Below, piece by piece: positions 27,518-35,950 of a stretch of 64,000 nucleotides of DNA (position 1 is its first letter; each line of letters begins with the position of its first letter). The notes beneath the pieces are model-generated. The model saw only the letters and a list, made by a program, of their open reading frames with translations. It did no database searches and was not told the origin of the DNA. Position numbers and translations under genes: made by a program. The stretch covers positions 1-64,000 of the forward strand of contig DATMFF010000009.1 in NCBI GenBank assembly GCA_035556735.1, given 5' to 3'. This DNA is from CANJBX01 sp035556735 (GTDB taxonomy: Bacteria > Pseudomonadota > Alphaproteobacteria > Rhizobiales > Xanthobacteraceae).

Positions 27518-27910
27518 TTGATCGAGATCTCCGGCGAACGACAGCGCATCGACAAGTGGCTCTGGCATGCGCGTGTCGTGCGCACGCGCAGCGCCGCCGC
27601 CGCGCTCGCCGCCTCCGGCCACGTGCGCCTCAACGGCCAGCGCATCGATGCGGCGAGCCGCGCGGTGAAGGCCGGCGATGTGCTCACGGTCGCGCTCGAC
27701 CGGACGGTTCGCGTGCTCCGGGTCCAGGGCTTTGCGGAACGCCGGGGCGACGCCGTGAGCGCGCGGGCGCTCTACGAAGATCTGAGCCGGCCGGAAGAGA
27801 CCGCGGCCGACCGGCCGGCCCCGCCGGCAGCCGTGCGCGCGCCCGGCACGGCGCGTCCCACCAAGCGCGACCGCCGCCTGATCGAGCGCTTCACCGACCG
27901 GAATGGCTGA
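27518..27910 (+). CDS. RNA-binding S4 domain protein (Hsp15-like)
   Basis: A 130-residue protein whose first 60 residues form an S4 RNA-binding domain (QRIDKWLWHARVVRTRS, ASGHVRLNGQRID, VKAGDVL). It resembles Hsp15, which rescues stalled 50S subunits carrying nascent chains. The C-terminal half is Pro/Ala/Arg-rich and ends in KRDRRLIERFTDRNG. The start is TTG at 27518, 16 bases after the helicase stop with a GAGGGA site upstream; no ATG or GTG is well placed. Co-transcription with the helicase is likely. Confidence 0.88.
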   Translation: MIEISGERQRIDKWLWHARVVRTRSAAAALAASGHVRLNGQRIDAASRAVKAGDVLTVALDRTVRVLRVQGFAERRGDAVSARALYEDLSRPEETAADRPAPPAAVRAPGTARPTKRDRRLIERFTDRNG

Positions 27911-28041
27911 GCCGCGCGGCGGGTCGCGTTGCTTGCAGCGATGGCCTGCATAGGTTAGCACCCCCTCGCGGAATGGCGCGTTCCGTCCGGTTCCTTGGGT
28001 TTATTCGCGCCGGATGGCCGTCGTCGCGGCCGGAGCAGGCA

Positions 28042-28380
28042 ATGACCTACGTCGTCAACGACAAGTGCATCAAGTGCAAGTACACCGACTGTGTCGAGGT
28101 GTGCCCGGTGGATTGCTTCTATGAAGGCGAGAACATGCTCGTCATCCACCCCGATGAGTGCATCGATTGCGGAGTGTGCGAGCCGGAATGCCCGGCGGAA
28201 GCGATTCGGCCCGATACCGAGCCTGGCCTGGAGAAGTGGCTGGAGCTCAACGCCGAGTACGCCAAGACCTGGCCGAATATCACGGTCAAGAAGGACCCCC
28301 CTCCCGATGCCAAGGATTGGGAGGGCGTTCCCGACAAGTTCGAGAAGTACTTTTCATCGGAACCCGGCAGCGGCGACTAG
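28042..28380 (+). CDS. fdxA: Seven-iron ferredoxin FdxA
   Basis: A 112-residue 7Fe ferredoxin. The first site CIKCKYTDCVEVCPVDCF and the second CIDCGVCEPECPAEAI hold one [3Fe-4S] and one [4Fe-4S] cluster in this family, with the long alphaproteobacterial C-terminal extension (LELNAEYAKTWPNITVKK). Soluble electron carrier, partner unknown. Follows the S4-domain gene by 131 bases; the same order is common in relatives. The ATG at 28042 follows an AGCAGGCA region with weak Shine-Dalgarno pairing. Confidence 0.96.
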   Translation: MTYVVNDKCIKCKYTDCVEVCPVDCFYEGENMLVIHPDECIDCGVCEPECPAEAIRPDTEPGLEKWLELNAEYAKTWPNITVKKDPPPDAKDWEGVPDKFEKYFSSEPGSGD

Positions 28381-28499
28381 CGTCGGAAATCGCCGGTCCC
28401 ACGGTATTTGGCGACCGCGCCACCCTGTATCGGGGCACCTCACCTCTGGTTAGCGAGATGGCGGCACGATGCCGCAAAGTGACGCCCTTGCGCAGCCCC

Positions 28500-28521
28500 C
28501 TCGTTAACCCAATTTAACGAG
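28500..28521. promoter_or_regulatory. Inverted repeat between fdxA and carD
   Basis: CTCGTTAA and TTAACGAG are perfect inverted arms separated by six bases. No T-tract follows, so an operator or a weak terminator for fdxA are both possible. Confidence 0.35.
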
Positions 28522-28570
28522 CAGAGCCCGGGAACGGCCCGATTTTGGGCGTTTGCGTCGCCGCAAGGCT

Positions 28571-28598
28571 TTGATTTCGGCGGAATTTGTGCTATATA
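28571..28598 (+). promoter_or_regulatory. Candidate sigma-70-like promoter for carD
   Basis: TTGATT (28571-28576) and TATATA (28593-28598) with 16-base spacing, in an otherwise G/C-rich stretch and about 300 bases ahead of the carD ATG. Inferred from the hexamers alone. Confidence 0.4.
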
Positions 28599-28906
28599 TC
28601 TCAGCACAATGAACTACACAATGTAGCGCCGCCCGAAGCTCCCGGTTGGGAGCATATTTTTTCGGGTCATCTCGGGGAAATGTCGAACAGGGGCGTGAAT
28701 TCCACGCGAACGCTGTGGCAGGAAAAACGCGTCATAGGTCCAGTAAGGCCGGGTCCAGCAAGACCGGGTCGAAGAAGACGACCAAAGCCCTCTCGGCCAG
28801 CCGCCGGACGGTATCACATGCCTCCCGCGCCGCAGGCCGGCGTGGGTCTTCCGTAACCAAGCCCGCCGGCCGCTCTCAGCCGGAGGCGCAAGGAGTTTCC
28901 CAGGGA

Positions 28907-29476
28907 ATGACTGCTGCCAAGAAGACGACCCAGCGACACGGGTTCAAGACCAACGAATTCATCGTCTATCCCGCGCATGGCGTCGGCCAGATCGTGGCGA
29001 TCGAGGAGCAGGAGGTCGCTGGCATCAAGCTCGAACTGTTCGTCATCAATTTCGTCAAGGACAAGATGACGCTGCGGGTTCCGACTCCCAAGGCGGCGAC
29101 CGTGGGCATGCGCAAGCTGGCGGAAGGCCCGCTGGTCAAGCGCGCACTCGAGACACTCAAGGGCCGCGCGCGCGTCAAGCGCACCATGTGGTCGCGCCGG
29201 GCGCAGGAATACGAAGCCAAGATCAATTCGGGCAACATCGTCGCCATCTCGGAAGTGGTGCGCGACCTGTTCCGCTCGGACTCGCAGCCGGAGCAGTCCT
29301 ACTCGGAGCGCCAGCTGTATGAAGCCGCGCTCGATCGGTTGTCGCGCGAAATCTCGGCGGTGCAGCGCATCACCGAAACCGAGGCGATCAAGGAAATCGA
29401 AGCTGCGCTCGCCAAAGGCCCGCGCCGCGGCGCCGCGCCCAAGGCCGACGACGTCGTCGAGGAAGAGGCGGCGTAA
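28907..29476 (+). CDS. carD: CarD-family RNA polymerase-binding regulator
   Basis: A 189-residue CarD. The Tudor-like RNA polymerase interaction domain (about 14-70, FKTNEFIVYPAHGVGQI) is followed by the helical DNA-binding domain (KRTMWSRRAQEYEAKINSG, SYSERQLYEAALDRL). CarD stabilises open promoter complexes, notably at rRNA promoters. The ATG at 28907 has AAGGAG 11 bases upstream. The frame stays open to an ATG at 28646 with a GTG at 28715, and the added part is Lys/Ser/Ala-rich like the long N-termini I recall in Bradyrhizobium CarD, so a longer protein cannot be excluded. A strong terminator follows. Confidence 0.92.
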   Translation: MTAAKKTTQRHGFKTNEFIVYPAHGVGQIVAIEEQEVAGIKLELFVINFVKDKMTLRVPTPKAATVGMRKLAEGPLVKRALETLKGRARVKRTMWSRRAQEYEAKINSGNIVAISEVVRDLFRSDSQPEQSYSERQLYEAALDRLSREISAVQRITETEAIKEIEAALAKGPRRGAAPKADDVVEEEAA

Positions 29477-29500
29477 GCCACCATCTCCATCCCAGAATGC

Positions 29501-29530
29501 AAAAGCCCGGCGCTCGCGCCGGGCTTTTTT
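29501..29530 (+). terminator. Rho-independent terminator after carD
   Basis: AAAAGCCCGGCG, a CTCG loop, then CGCCGGGC followed by six T residues. The perfect G/C-rich stem with a T-run 25 bases after the carD stop is the best intrinsic terminator in the window. Confidence 0.93.
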
Positions 29531-29635
29531 GTTGACCCTTGGTCGGCGCCCGCGCCGGCCCGGGGCGGAACTTACCGCGGCACCTCCGTGTTCTCGATCT
29601 GAAAGCATCACCCGGCCGCGCGGGCCGGAGGGATC

Positions 29636-31153
29636 GTGCGTGTGGGGTCTTCGTTGGATCAGATCGTGGATCGCGACAGCCTGCTGGATGACGGCGCCGG
29701 TGCACCGCGCCTGCTCGTCCCGGGCCGCAACTGCTGGCGGATCGAGCCGGCGCCGCGGGCCGCGGTGCTCGTCGACGCGGCCGAGTTCTTTGCGCGCTTC
29801 GAGCAGGCGCTGAGCCGGGCACAACGGTCGATCCTGATCGCCGGCTGGGATTTCGACGGCCGCATCCGGCTGCGGCCCGACTGCGATGACTCTCCCTCGC
29901 TCGGCGATGTCCTGCGCTCCCTCGTCGAGTCGCGGCCCGACCTGCACGTCAATATCCTGGTCTGGAGCATTGCCACCATTCATGCCCCGAGCGCTCCCGC
30001 CGAACTGCTGATCGGCTCGCCCTGGCAGGATCACCCTCGCATCTCGTTGCGGCTCGACGCCGAACATCCGTTCTATGCATCACACCACCAGAAGATCGTG
30101 TGCATCGACGACGCCATCGCCTTCGTCGGCGGGATCGATCTGACGGTCGACCGCTGGGACACCTGCGCCCACCGCGAAGATGACCGCCACCGCGTCCTGC
30201 CCGACGGCCGCCCTTACAGTCCGGTGCACGACGTGCAGATGGTCGTCACCGGCGCCGCAGCGCGCGCGCTCGGGACACTGGTGCGCGAGCGCTGGCGGCG
30301 GGCCACCGGCGAGGTCCTGCCGCCGGCCGGAAGCGTGGAGGACGACGAGCATTGGCCTGATGATCTGAAACCCGATTTCGAGGCCGCCCGGGTCGGCATC
30401 GCCCGCACCGAGCCCGCTTGGCGCGGCAATCCCGCGGTGGAGGAGATCGCCGCGCTCACGACCGACATGCTCGAAAGCGCGCGCCAGTCGATCTACATCG
30501 AGGCGCAATATTTCGCCGCGCGCAGCGTGCGCCGCGTCCTCGAGAAAAGTCTCGCGGCGCGGCGCGGGCCTGAAATCGTGGTTCTGGTCACGCGCATCAC
30601 CCACAGCACGATCGAGCGCATCTTCATGGGCGACAATCGCGACCGGCTGGTGCGCCGGTTGCGGCGTGCCGACCGTCACAACCGCCTGCGCGTGTTCTAT
30701 CCCGTCGTGGCCGGCGCGAGCGGCCCGTGCGACGTGCTCATCCACGCCAAGGTGATGATCGTGGACGATCGGCTCCTGCGGATCGGCTCGGCCAACCTCA
30801 ACAATCGCTCGATGGGACTCGACACCGAATGCGACGCGATCGTCGAAGCCCTCGATCCTGCGCACCGCCGCGCGGTCGCCGCAGTGCGGGCCCGGCTGCT
30901 CGGGGAACACCTGGGCGTCCCGCCCGACGTGGTGGCGCAGACTCTCGCGCGCGAAGGCTCGCTGATCCGCACCATCGACAAGCTCAACCGCGGCGAGCGC
31001 GGGCTGCGTCCGTTCCCCGAGGTGAAGGTCGACGGCCCCACGAGATCGCGGCTGGGGACGGCCCTGTTCGACCCGCGCCGTCCGTTCGAGCCGTTGTGGT
31101 GGCGTCGGCGGCACCCTCCTGCGCGGCGGAGCGCCGTAGCAGAAGCTCGGTGA
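29636..31153 (+). CDS. Phospholipase D-like/cardiolipin synthase family protein
   Basis: A 505-residue protein with two HKD catalytic motifs: H151-x-K153-x4-D158 in HHQKIVCIDD, and H370-x-K372-x4-D377 in HAKVMIVDD followed by IGSANLNNRSMG. It has the duplicated PLD fold of ClsB-type cardiolipin/phosphatidylglycerol synthases, though no N-terminal membrane helix is seen. The GTG at 29636 or 29642 follows a GGAGG site. The last 57 codons overlap the end of the convergent UPF0104 gene. E. coli has clsB, ybhN and ybhP together; the same three families are neighbours here. Confidence 0.88.
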   Translation: MRVGSSLDQIVDRDSLLDDGAGAPRLLVPGRNCWRIEPAPRAAVLVDAAEFFARFEQALSRAQRSILIAGWDFDGRIRLRPDCDDSPSLGDVLRSLVESRPDLHVNILVWSIATIHAPSAPAELLIGSPWQDHPRISLRLDAEHPFYASHHQKIVCIDDAIAFVGGIDLTVDRWDTCAHREDDRHRVLPDGRPYSPVHDVQMVVTGAAARALGTLVRERWRRATGEVLPPAGSVEDDEHWPDDLKPDFEAARVGIARTEPAWRGNPAVEEIAALTTDMLESARQSIYIEAQYFAARSVRRVLEKSLAARRGPEIVVLVTRITHSTIERIFMGDNRDRLVRRLRRADRHNRLRVFYPVVAGASGPCDVLIHAKVMIVDDRLLRIGSANLNNRSMGLDTECDAIVEALDPAHRRAVAAVRARLLGEHLGVPPDVVAQTLAREGSLIRTIDKLNRGERGLRPFPEVKVDGPTRSRLGTALFDPRRPFEPLWWRRRHPPARRSAVAEAR

Positions 31154-32102
31154 TCGCGAACAGCGGTCCGCCGATGCACAGCGGCACGAGATAGTACGCG
31201 GCCCGGAACGCGATCAGCGCGCCGATCGTGCCGCCCTCGGGGAGCAGGCTCCTCACCACCGTCTCGATCACGCCGAGGCCGCCCGGAGCATGTGCGATCA
31301 GCGCACCGGCGCTCGCGATCACATAGACCGTGGCGGCCGCGACATAAGGAACATCGTTCGCCGCCGTCACCACCTGATGCAGGCAGGCCGCGACGAAGGC
31401 GAAGTTGATCGCACCGATCGCGATCTGCGCGGCGGCCAGCGGCGGGCGCGGCAGCTTGAACGACCATCGGCGGATGTGCAGCGACCTGCGTATCGTGGCC
31501 GCCAGCGCAAGGTAGGCGATGGGCACGGCGAGACAGGCGATGCCCAGCGCGAGCACGGCGAGGGGCGCGAGACCGGTGACCTCGCGCGCGAGATCCTGCC
31601 GGAGCAGGACAGCCACGCCCGCAAGCGTGGCGAGCCCAAGGCCCACGGTAGCGCCGCAGAACAGGATGATCTTGGCAATGTCCTGCGCGCTCACGCCCTT
31701 GCGCGAATAGAAGCGATAGCGGATGGCGCCGCTGCTCAGCGCGGCAAGCCCGATGTTGTGCCCCAGCGACAGACTGCAGAACGAAGCGAGCGCAACATAG
31801 CGATACGGCAGGTCGGCGCCGACATAGCGCGTAGCCAGCCAGTCGAACCCGGTCAGGCACAGATAGCTCGCGGCGGCGAAGGCGAGCGCGAGCGACATGC
31901 GCCAGGCCGGGATGGCGGCAACCGAGGCGACGACATCGTCCCACGTATAGTTGCGCAGCGTCCGGTAGAGGAGAAACGCGGCCAGGGCGATGGCCGCCGC
32001 CGCCAACGCGCGGGCGAGCCAGGCACGCCAACGCGAACGCTGCTCCCCATCGTCGGAAGCGGCCGGCCGCGGCGGGTCGGCGGAATTGACGGCCTTCAGC
32101 AT
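30984..32102 (-). CDS. UPF0104/LPG-synthase transmembrane-domain protein (YbhN-like)
   Basis: A 372-residue integral membrane protein with about eight hydrophobic helices of the lysylphosphatidylglycerol synthase TM/UPF0104 family (SLSLGHNIGLAALSSGAIRYRFY, ALIAHAPGGLGVIETVV). Related proteins flip or help make lipids; this one has no catalytic aminoacyl-transfer domain. The ATG at 32102 (MLKAVNSAD) is preferred because the longer frame shadows the EEP gene. The C-terminal 57 codons are low in complexity and overlap the phospholipase-D gene tail on the other strand. Follows the EEP gene by 38 bases, likely one transcript. Confidence 0.87.
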   Translation of the reverse strand: MLKAVNSADPPRPAASDDGEQRSRWRAWLARALAAAAIALAAFLLYRTLRNYTWDDVVASVAAIPAWRMSLALAFAAASYLCLTGFDWLATRYVGADLPYRYVALASFCSLSLGHNIGLAALSSGAIRYRFYSRKGVSAQDIAKIILFCGATVGLGLATLAGVAVLLRQDLAREVTGLAPLAVLALGIACLAVPIAYLALAATIRRSLHIRRWSFKLPRPPLAAAQIAIGAINFAFVAACLHQVVTAANDVPYVAAATVYVIASAGALIAHAPGGLGVIETVVRSLLPEGGTIGALIAFRAAYYLVPLCIGGPLFAITELLLRRSAAQEGAADATTTARTDGAGRTGPSPAAISWGRRPSPRGTDAARARRG

Positions 32103-32140
32103 TGCGCGCCTTCGCTCGAGAGTTCCGACGCGACAACCGT

Positions 32141-33064
32141 TCAAACCGCTTCCTGGTTCAATGGGCGTCGGCCGGCGGCGTCGCGCCGGTCGAGGCGGTT
32201 GGTGAGGGCGGGAATGCGAAGTTCCACGACGAGCGGGAAGTGATCCGAGGCGAGGCGCGCCAGCGGCGTGCGCACCGTGCCGGCCGAGGTCACTTCGATC
32301 GAGCGGCTGACGAACACGTGGTCGAGCCGCAGCGCCGGCATGCGGGTGGGGAAGGTCAGTTCGGCCCGCCGCACGGCGGGCGTGCGCTGGGCGTCGCGCA
32401 GGCGCGAGGTGAACAAGCGGTAGGCGCGCGAGCGCGGCGTCGCGTTGAAGTCGCCGAGCAGGATCAGCGGATCGCGGCATTCGGGATGGCCGAGCCAGTC
32501 ACTGCCGAGCAACGCGCCGGCCTGCATCATGCGCTCGGCGCCCAGCAGGCCGAGATGCGTGTTGATGATCTGGATCTCGTTGCCGTCGACGTTGATTGCC
32601 GACCACAGCGCGCCGCGCGGCTCGACGCGCGGCAGGCGGGTGAATCCGGGGAGCGAGCCCCCTTTCACCAGCCGCGCGGGCCAGCGGCTCAGGATGGCGT
32701 CGCCGTAAAGTTCCTCCATCACCCGCACGGCCGGAAAGAAATGCACGTCCATGCCGAGATCACGCGCGATCACCTCGGCCTGGTCGACATGACCGCTGCG
32801 CGCGCGTCCGACATCGAGCTCCTGCAATGCCACGATGTCGGGATGGCAGGAGGCGATCACCTGCGCGATGCGCTGGGGTGAGAGCAGCCGGTCAACCCCC
32901 ACGCAGCGATGAACGTTGTAGGTCATCACGCGCAGGGAAATCGTCGGTTCGATCTCCTGCGCCGCGGCCTCAACTGGCGTCAATTGCTGCTCCGGGCTTT
33001 GCATCCGATGGTGATGGAAATCGACAAGCCCAGCCGCCGGTTCCATCGGCCGGGCTGCGTGCAT
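32141..33064 (-). CDS. Endonuclease/exonuclease/phosphatase family protein (YbhP-like)
   Basis: A protein of about 307 residues with the EEP fold. Core motifs are LRVMTYNVHRC, IVALQELD (metal-binding Glu), INTHLGLL, LGDFNATP and SDHFPLVVEL. Such enzymes cleave phosphodiesters in nucleic acids or lipids; beside cardiolipin-synthase and UPF0104 genes it most resembles YbhP. Starts at 33064, 33046 and 33004 are all possible; 33064 is listed as the longest that does not overlap the M48 gene. Confidence 0.85.
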   Translation of the reverse strand: MHAARPMEPAAGLVDFHHHRMQSPEQQLTPVEAAAQEIEPTISLRVMTYNVHRCVGVDRLLSPQRIAQVIASCHPDIVALQELDVGRARSGHVDQAEVIARDLGMDVHFFPAVRVMEELYGDAILSRWPARLVKGGSLPGFTRLPRVEPRGALWSAINVDGNEIQIINTHLGLLGAERMMQAGALLGSDWLGHPECRDPLILLGDFNATPRSRAYRLFTSRLRDAQRTPAVRRAELTFPTRMPALRLDHVFVSRSIEVTSAGTVRTPLARLASDHFPLVVELRIPALTNRLDRRDAAGRRPLNQEAV

Positions 33065-33098
33065 CTTATCATCAAATGCCGGCCGTTCGTCCCGCAGG

Positions 33099-34580
33099 CT
33101 ATTCGACGACGACCTTGACCGACTCTCCGGGCCTGAGCCTTGCCGTCTGCGACAGGCCGTTGAGCACACGGAAGCGCACGACCGGCTGGTCCGCATGGGA
33201 CATGTAATGGGCAGCGAGGCTTTCGACCGTGTCGCCGGGCTTCACTGTGACGATCTTCACGCGCAGCGGCCGCGCGCCCTTGATCTCCGCCAGACTCAAG
33301 CGGCGGAATGTCTCGATCGACGCTCGGAAGTGCCTGTCGGCCTCGGCCGCATGCTGCTTCGTCGCGAAGATGAAGCGATAGGTGTCGCTGCCGAATCGCA
33401 GGACGTAGAGCCGGAAGGACCATTGATCCCCGGCCGCGGTGGCGGTCGCGGCGGGGAAGCCGTTGATCGTCAGTTCGCGCACGGAGCCGGCATTGACGTT
33501 GGTGAGCCAGCCCGAGGTCAGGTAACCCTTGAGCGTCTGCTCCGCCGGAATGCGCACCACGTCCAATCGCATGGCCTGCGCACCGCCGTCCTTCACCCCG
33601 AGAACGGCCTGCGCGGTGTTGTCGAGCGAAAATCCTTCCGGTGCCGTGAAGGTGAAGCCGAGCCGCGGGTGAATGAAGCGGCGCCCGCGCACGAAGCCTT
33701 CGGCCGGATCCTCGCCATAAACGAGGCCGTCGACCCGCGCGAGATAACTGTCGCGGTCACGCTCGCCCGCACCCGGAGCGGAATACTGGCGTGCATTGAG
33801 CTGGGCGCTGCTCACACGCTCCGGCGTCGCCGGATGGGAAGCTGTGACGTCGACTACGCCCGGATCGGCGGGCTTTCCGCCGGCCTTGAGGTCGGCGTTG
33901 CGGCCCATCGAATCCAAGAAGCGCGCGGCCCCGTACGGATCATAGCCCGCGCGCGCCGCGATGCCGACGCCGATCGCGTCCGCCTCCAGCTCTTGCGCGC
34001 GCGAGAAGCTGGCCAGCGCGATCTTCGATTTGGCCAGCGCGAGGGCTCCCGCCATCGGGTCGCTGAGCACGTCGCTGACGACCGCCGACACCACGGCCGC
34101 GTGGCGCGCCTGGTTGGCGCGCATGGCCGCGTGATCGGCCACGACATGCGCCATCTCGTGCGCCAGCACGGATGCGAGTTCTGAATTGTCGTTCGCCAGC
34201 GCCAGCAGGCCGCGGGTGACATAGATCTGTCCCGAGGGCAGCGCGAAGGCGTTGACCGCGGGCGAGTTGAGGATGGTCACCTTGTACTTGGCGTCGGGGC
34301 GCCCCGAGGCGGCGACCAGCCGCTCGACGGTCTGCGCCACCATCGCTTCGAGCTTGGAATCGCTGTAGGCACCGCCATAGGCCGCGAGGATCCGCTGATG
34401 CTCGCGGCTGGCCGCCGGCACCGTCGGCTGCGAGGCCCGTGGCAGACTTGGCAGTGCGACCTGCTCGCCGGGCAGCGTGCCGCCGGCGCAGCCCGCGAGC
34501 ACGAGCGCCATCGCCGCGAGGACCAACCGCCGCGCGCCCTTCAGCCCGGCCGACCTCTCGATCGTGCAGAACCCCGTCAC
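33099..34580 (-). CDS. M48-family metalloprotease lipoprotein with C-terminal LysM-like region
   Basis: A 493-residue secreted lipoprotein with lipobox ending at Cys31 (LVLAGC). The M48 zinc motif HEMAH is at 141-145 and the downstream ELEAD, which supplies the third ligand region, at 197-201. The family resembles BepA/LoiP, periplasmic proteases that manage outer-membrane protein assembly. The C-terminal KPGDTVESLAAHY...RPGESVKVVVE stretch (about 440-493) looks like a LysM-type module, so binding to peptidoglycan is plausible. First gene of a likely M48-EEP-UPF0104 transcript. Confidence 0.9.
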   Translation of the reverse strand: MTGFCTIERSAGLKGARRLVLAAMALVLAGCAGGTLPGEQVALPSLPRASQPTVPAASREHQRILAAYGGAYSDSKLEAMVAQTVERLVAASGRPDAKYKVTILNSPAVNAFALPSGQIYVTRGLLALANDNSELASVLAHEMAHVVADHAAMRANQARHAAVVSAVVSDVLSDPMAGALALAKSKIALASFSRAQELEADAIGVGIAARAGYDPYGAARFLDSMGRNADLKAGGKPADPGVVDVTASHPATPERVSSAQLNARQYSAPGAGERDRDSYLARVDGLVYGEDPAEGFVRGRRFIHPRLGFTFTAPEGFSLDNTAQAVLGVKDGGAQAMRLDVVRIPAEQTLKGYLTSGWLTNVNAGSVRELTINGFPAATATAAGDQWSFRLYVLRFGSDTYRFIFATKQHAAEADRHFRASIETFRRLSLAEIKGARPLRVKIVTVKPGDTVESLAAHYMSHADQPVVRFRVLNGLSQTARLRPGESVKVVVE

Positions 34581-34726
34581 ATCACCGCACCCACGCCCGC
34601 AACAAACCCGGCACCCACAGCATGCCAGATTTCACCGGAATTTTGGCGCAATAATGCCTTGGCACGCCAGATCGGACCCACGGTGCCCGGCCCCAACGCA
34701 AGTGCTTCACCGGCTGGCGGAATTTC

Positions 34727-35503
34727 CTACTGCGAGCCAGTGGCAAGTTCGATCTGCTCGGGGCGGACGATCTCGATCCAGGGGCCGCCGCGCTCCTCGA
34801 TGACGCCGCGGATCCGCACAATGCGACCCTCGAGCTGGCGCAGCACCACCCCCGCCGCGCGAAATCTGGACTCATTGCGCCTGAGCACGGTGGCTGTGAA
34901 GTCCTCGGACCAGCGCCGGCCGAAGTTGAGATAGATCGTGCCGCCGCTCTCGCGCACCGAGCCTACTTTTCCCGTGACCACCGCAAAGCCGCCGCGGCCC
35001 GCCTGGAGCGACGCCGGGCGATCGGCGGTCATCGCGCGGTCGGGGTTCCAGAACCCGGCCTTGGCGCGGCGGGCGGCGGCTTCCGCCACCTTGAGTGCCG
35101 CCACGCAGGCCGCATCGCCGCGCAGCGAGGCCAGCGCGAGGCCCTGCGTCACGAGCGCTGTCTCCAGCAAGGTGGCGGCGCTTGCGCCGGTGGAAATAAA
35201 TGCATGCATGTTCAGGCGGCCGTAGCGGTCGGCCGCCGGCTCGAGCGGGCTAAGGGTCACCTCGCGTGCGCCGAGAAGGGAGGCAAGCGCCGCCGTCGCC
35301 GCGCTGGCTTGCGCGAGCGGCACCTCGATCGCGGAGAGCCGCACCTCGCGCCCGTCCTCGAGGAGGACGCCGCGGCCGTCGACGACGGATCTCACGGTCG
35401 CGGTGATGGCCTCGCGTGGCGCGCAGGCGGCCGGCTGGGCCGCAGCAGCGAACGGGCAGCCCAGGGCGAGGGCACCCGCCGCCGGCAGCAGTATCCGACG
35501 CAT
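34727..35503 (-). CDS. Secreted thermonuclease-like (SNase-fold) protein
   Basis: A 258-residue protein with a signal peptide (MRRILLPAAGALALG..AAAAQP) and an SNase-like OB fold: VRSVVDGRGVLLEDGREVRLSAIEVP, DRYGRLNMHAFI and TLVTQGLALA-like segments with AKAGFWNP. The usual catalytic Arg/Glu set of active thermonucleases is not clearly complete, so nuclease activity is uncertain. The C-terminal 90 residues (GKVGSVRESGGTIYLNFGRRWSEDFTA) look like a second OB-type domain. Start 35503 is favoured over 35539 because it begins the signal peptide. Confidence 0.78.
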   Translation of the reverse strand: MRRILLPAAGALALGCPFAAAAQPAACAPREAITATVRSVVDGRGVLLEDGREVRLSAIEVPLAQASAATAALASLLGAREVTLSPLEPAADRYGRLNMHAFISTGASAATLLETALVTQGLALASLRGDAACVAALKVAEAAARRAKAGFWNPDRAMTADRPASLQAGRGGFAVVTGKVGSVRESGGTIYLNFGRRWSEDFTATVLRRNESRFRAAGVVLRQLEGRIVRIRGVIEERGGPWIEIVRPEQIELATGSQ

Positions 35504-35588
35504 GACGCCCACGCCGCCGATCGAAGGTATGAAGATCATCGCCCGATGCTACACGGGCGAGACATTCCGACAAACGGATGGACGCAGC

Positions 35589-35912
35589 TCACGCGCCGGG
35601 CGGAGGCGAGCTCAGGTGCGCGGCGCGGCCGGCGTGCTGCGTCTGCAGTGCGAAGCCGAGCACATGCGCGAGGAAGGCGCGGCCCGGATCGTCGGTCCGG
35701 CTCATGCGGCCGACGATCGTCACCCAGTCCTCATCCGATGCGCCGGCGACGAACCGCTCGACCGCGCGGGTGGCGAACTCGCCGATGGTGAGATCCTCCT
35801 CCGCGGCGGCGGCGCCAATGCGCGTCGTCAGGGCGGGGTTGCGCAAATCCGCCAGCGCCTGCGTCGCGGCGGCCTCGTCCTCGAAGCGCGCGATGATATC
35901 TCCCAGCATCAT
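35589..35912 (-). CDS. Small protein of unknown function at the end of the nar unit
   Basis: A 107-residue soluble, acidic-to-neutral protein that I do not recognise. It is mostly helical in character (MLGDIIARFEDEAAATQAL, EEDLTIGEFATRAVERF) with no signal peptide, Cys pairs or membrane segment. An excellent AAAGGAGG site precedes its ATG. It follows the parvulin gene by 38 bases on the same strand and ends 85 bases before the SNase-like gene, so it is probably the last gene of the nitrate reductase transcript. It may be an accessory factor for Nar assembly, by position only. Confidence 0.72.
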   Translation of the reverse strand: MMLGDIIARFEDEAAATQALADLRNPALTTRIGAAAAEEDLTIGEFATRAVERFVAGASDEDWVTIVGRMSRTDDPGRAFLAHVLGFALQTQHAGRAAHLSSPPPGA

Positions 35913-35950
35913 GCCTGCCTCCTTTCGGGCGGCGGCCCTTCCAGGCCGTG

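Larger units (their letters stand above)
28381..28906. other. 526-base fdxA-carD intergenic/leader region
   Basis: Contains an 8-base inverted repeat at 28500-28521, a promoter-like element at 28571-28598, a 6-base dyad TGTGCT-N9-AGCACA at 28588-28608 and a small CTACA-CAA-TGTAG hairpin at 28614-28626. From 28646 on, the carD frame is open and rich in Lys, Ser, Thr, Arg and Ala, so part of it may encode an N-terminal CarD extension. Confidence 0.5.

Noticed and set aside
24616..27687. A 1023-codon minus-strand frame opposite the helicase
   Set aside because: Arg/Ala/Gly-rich shadow with no recognisable domain; the plus-strand helicase motifs are clear.
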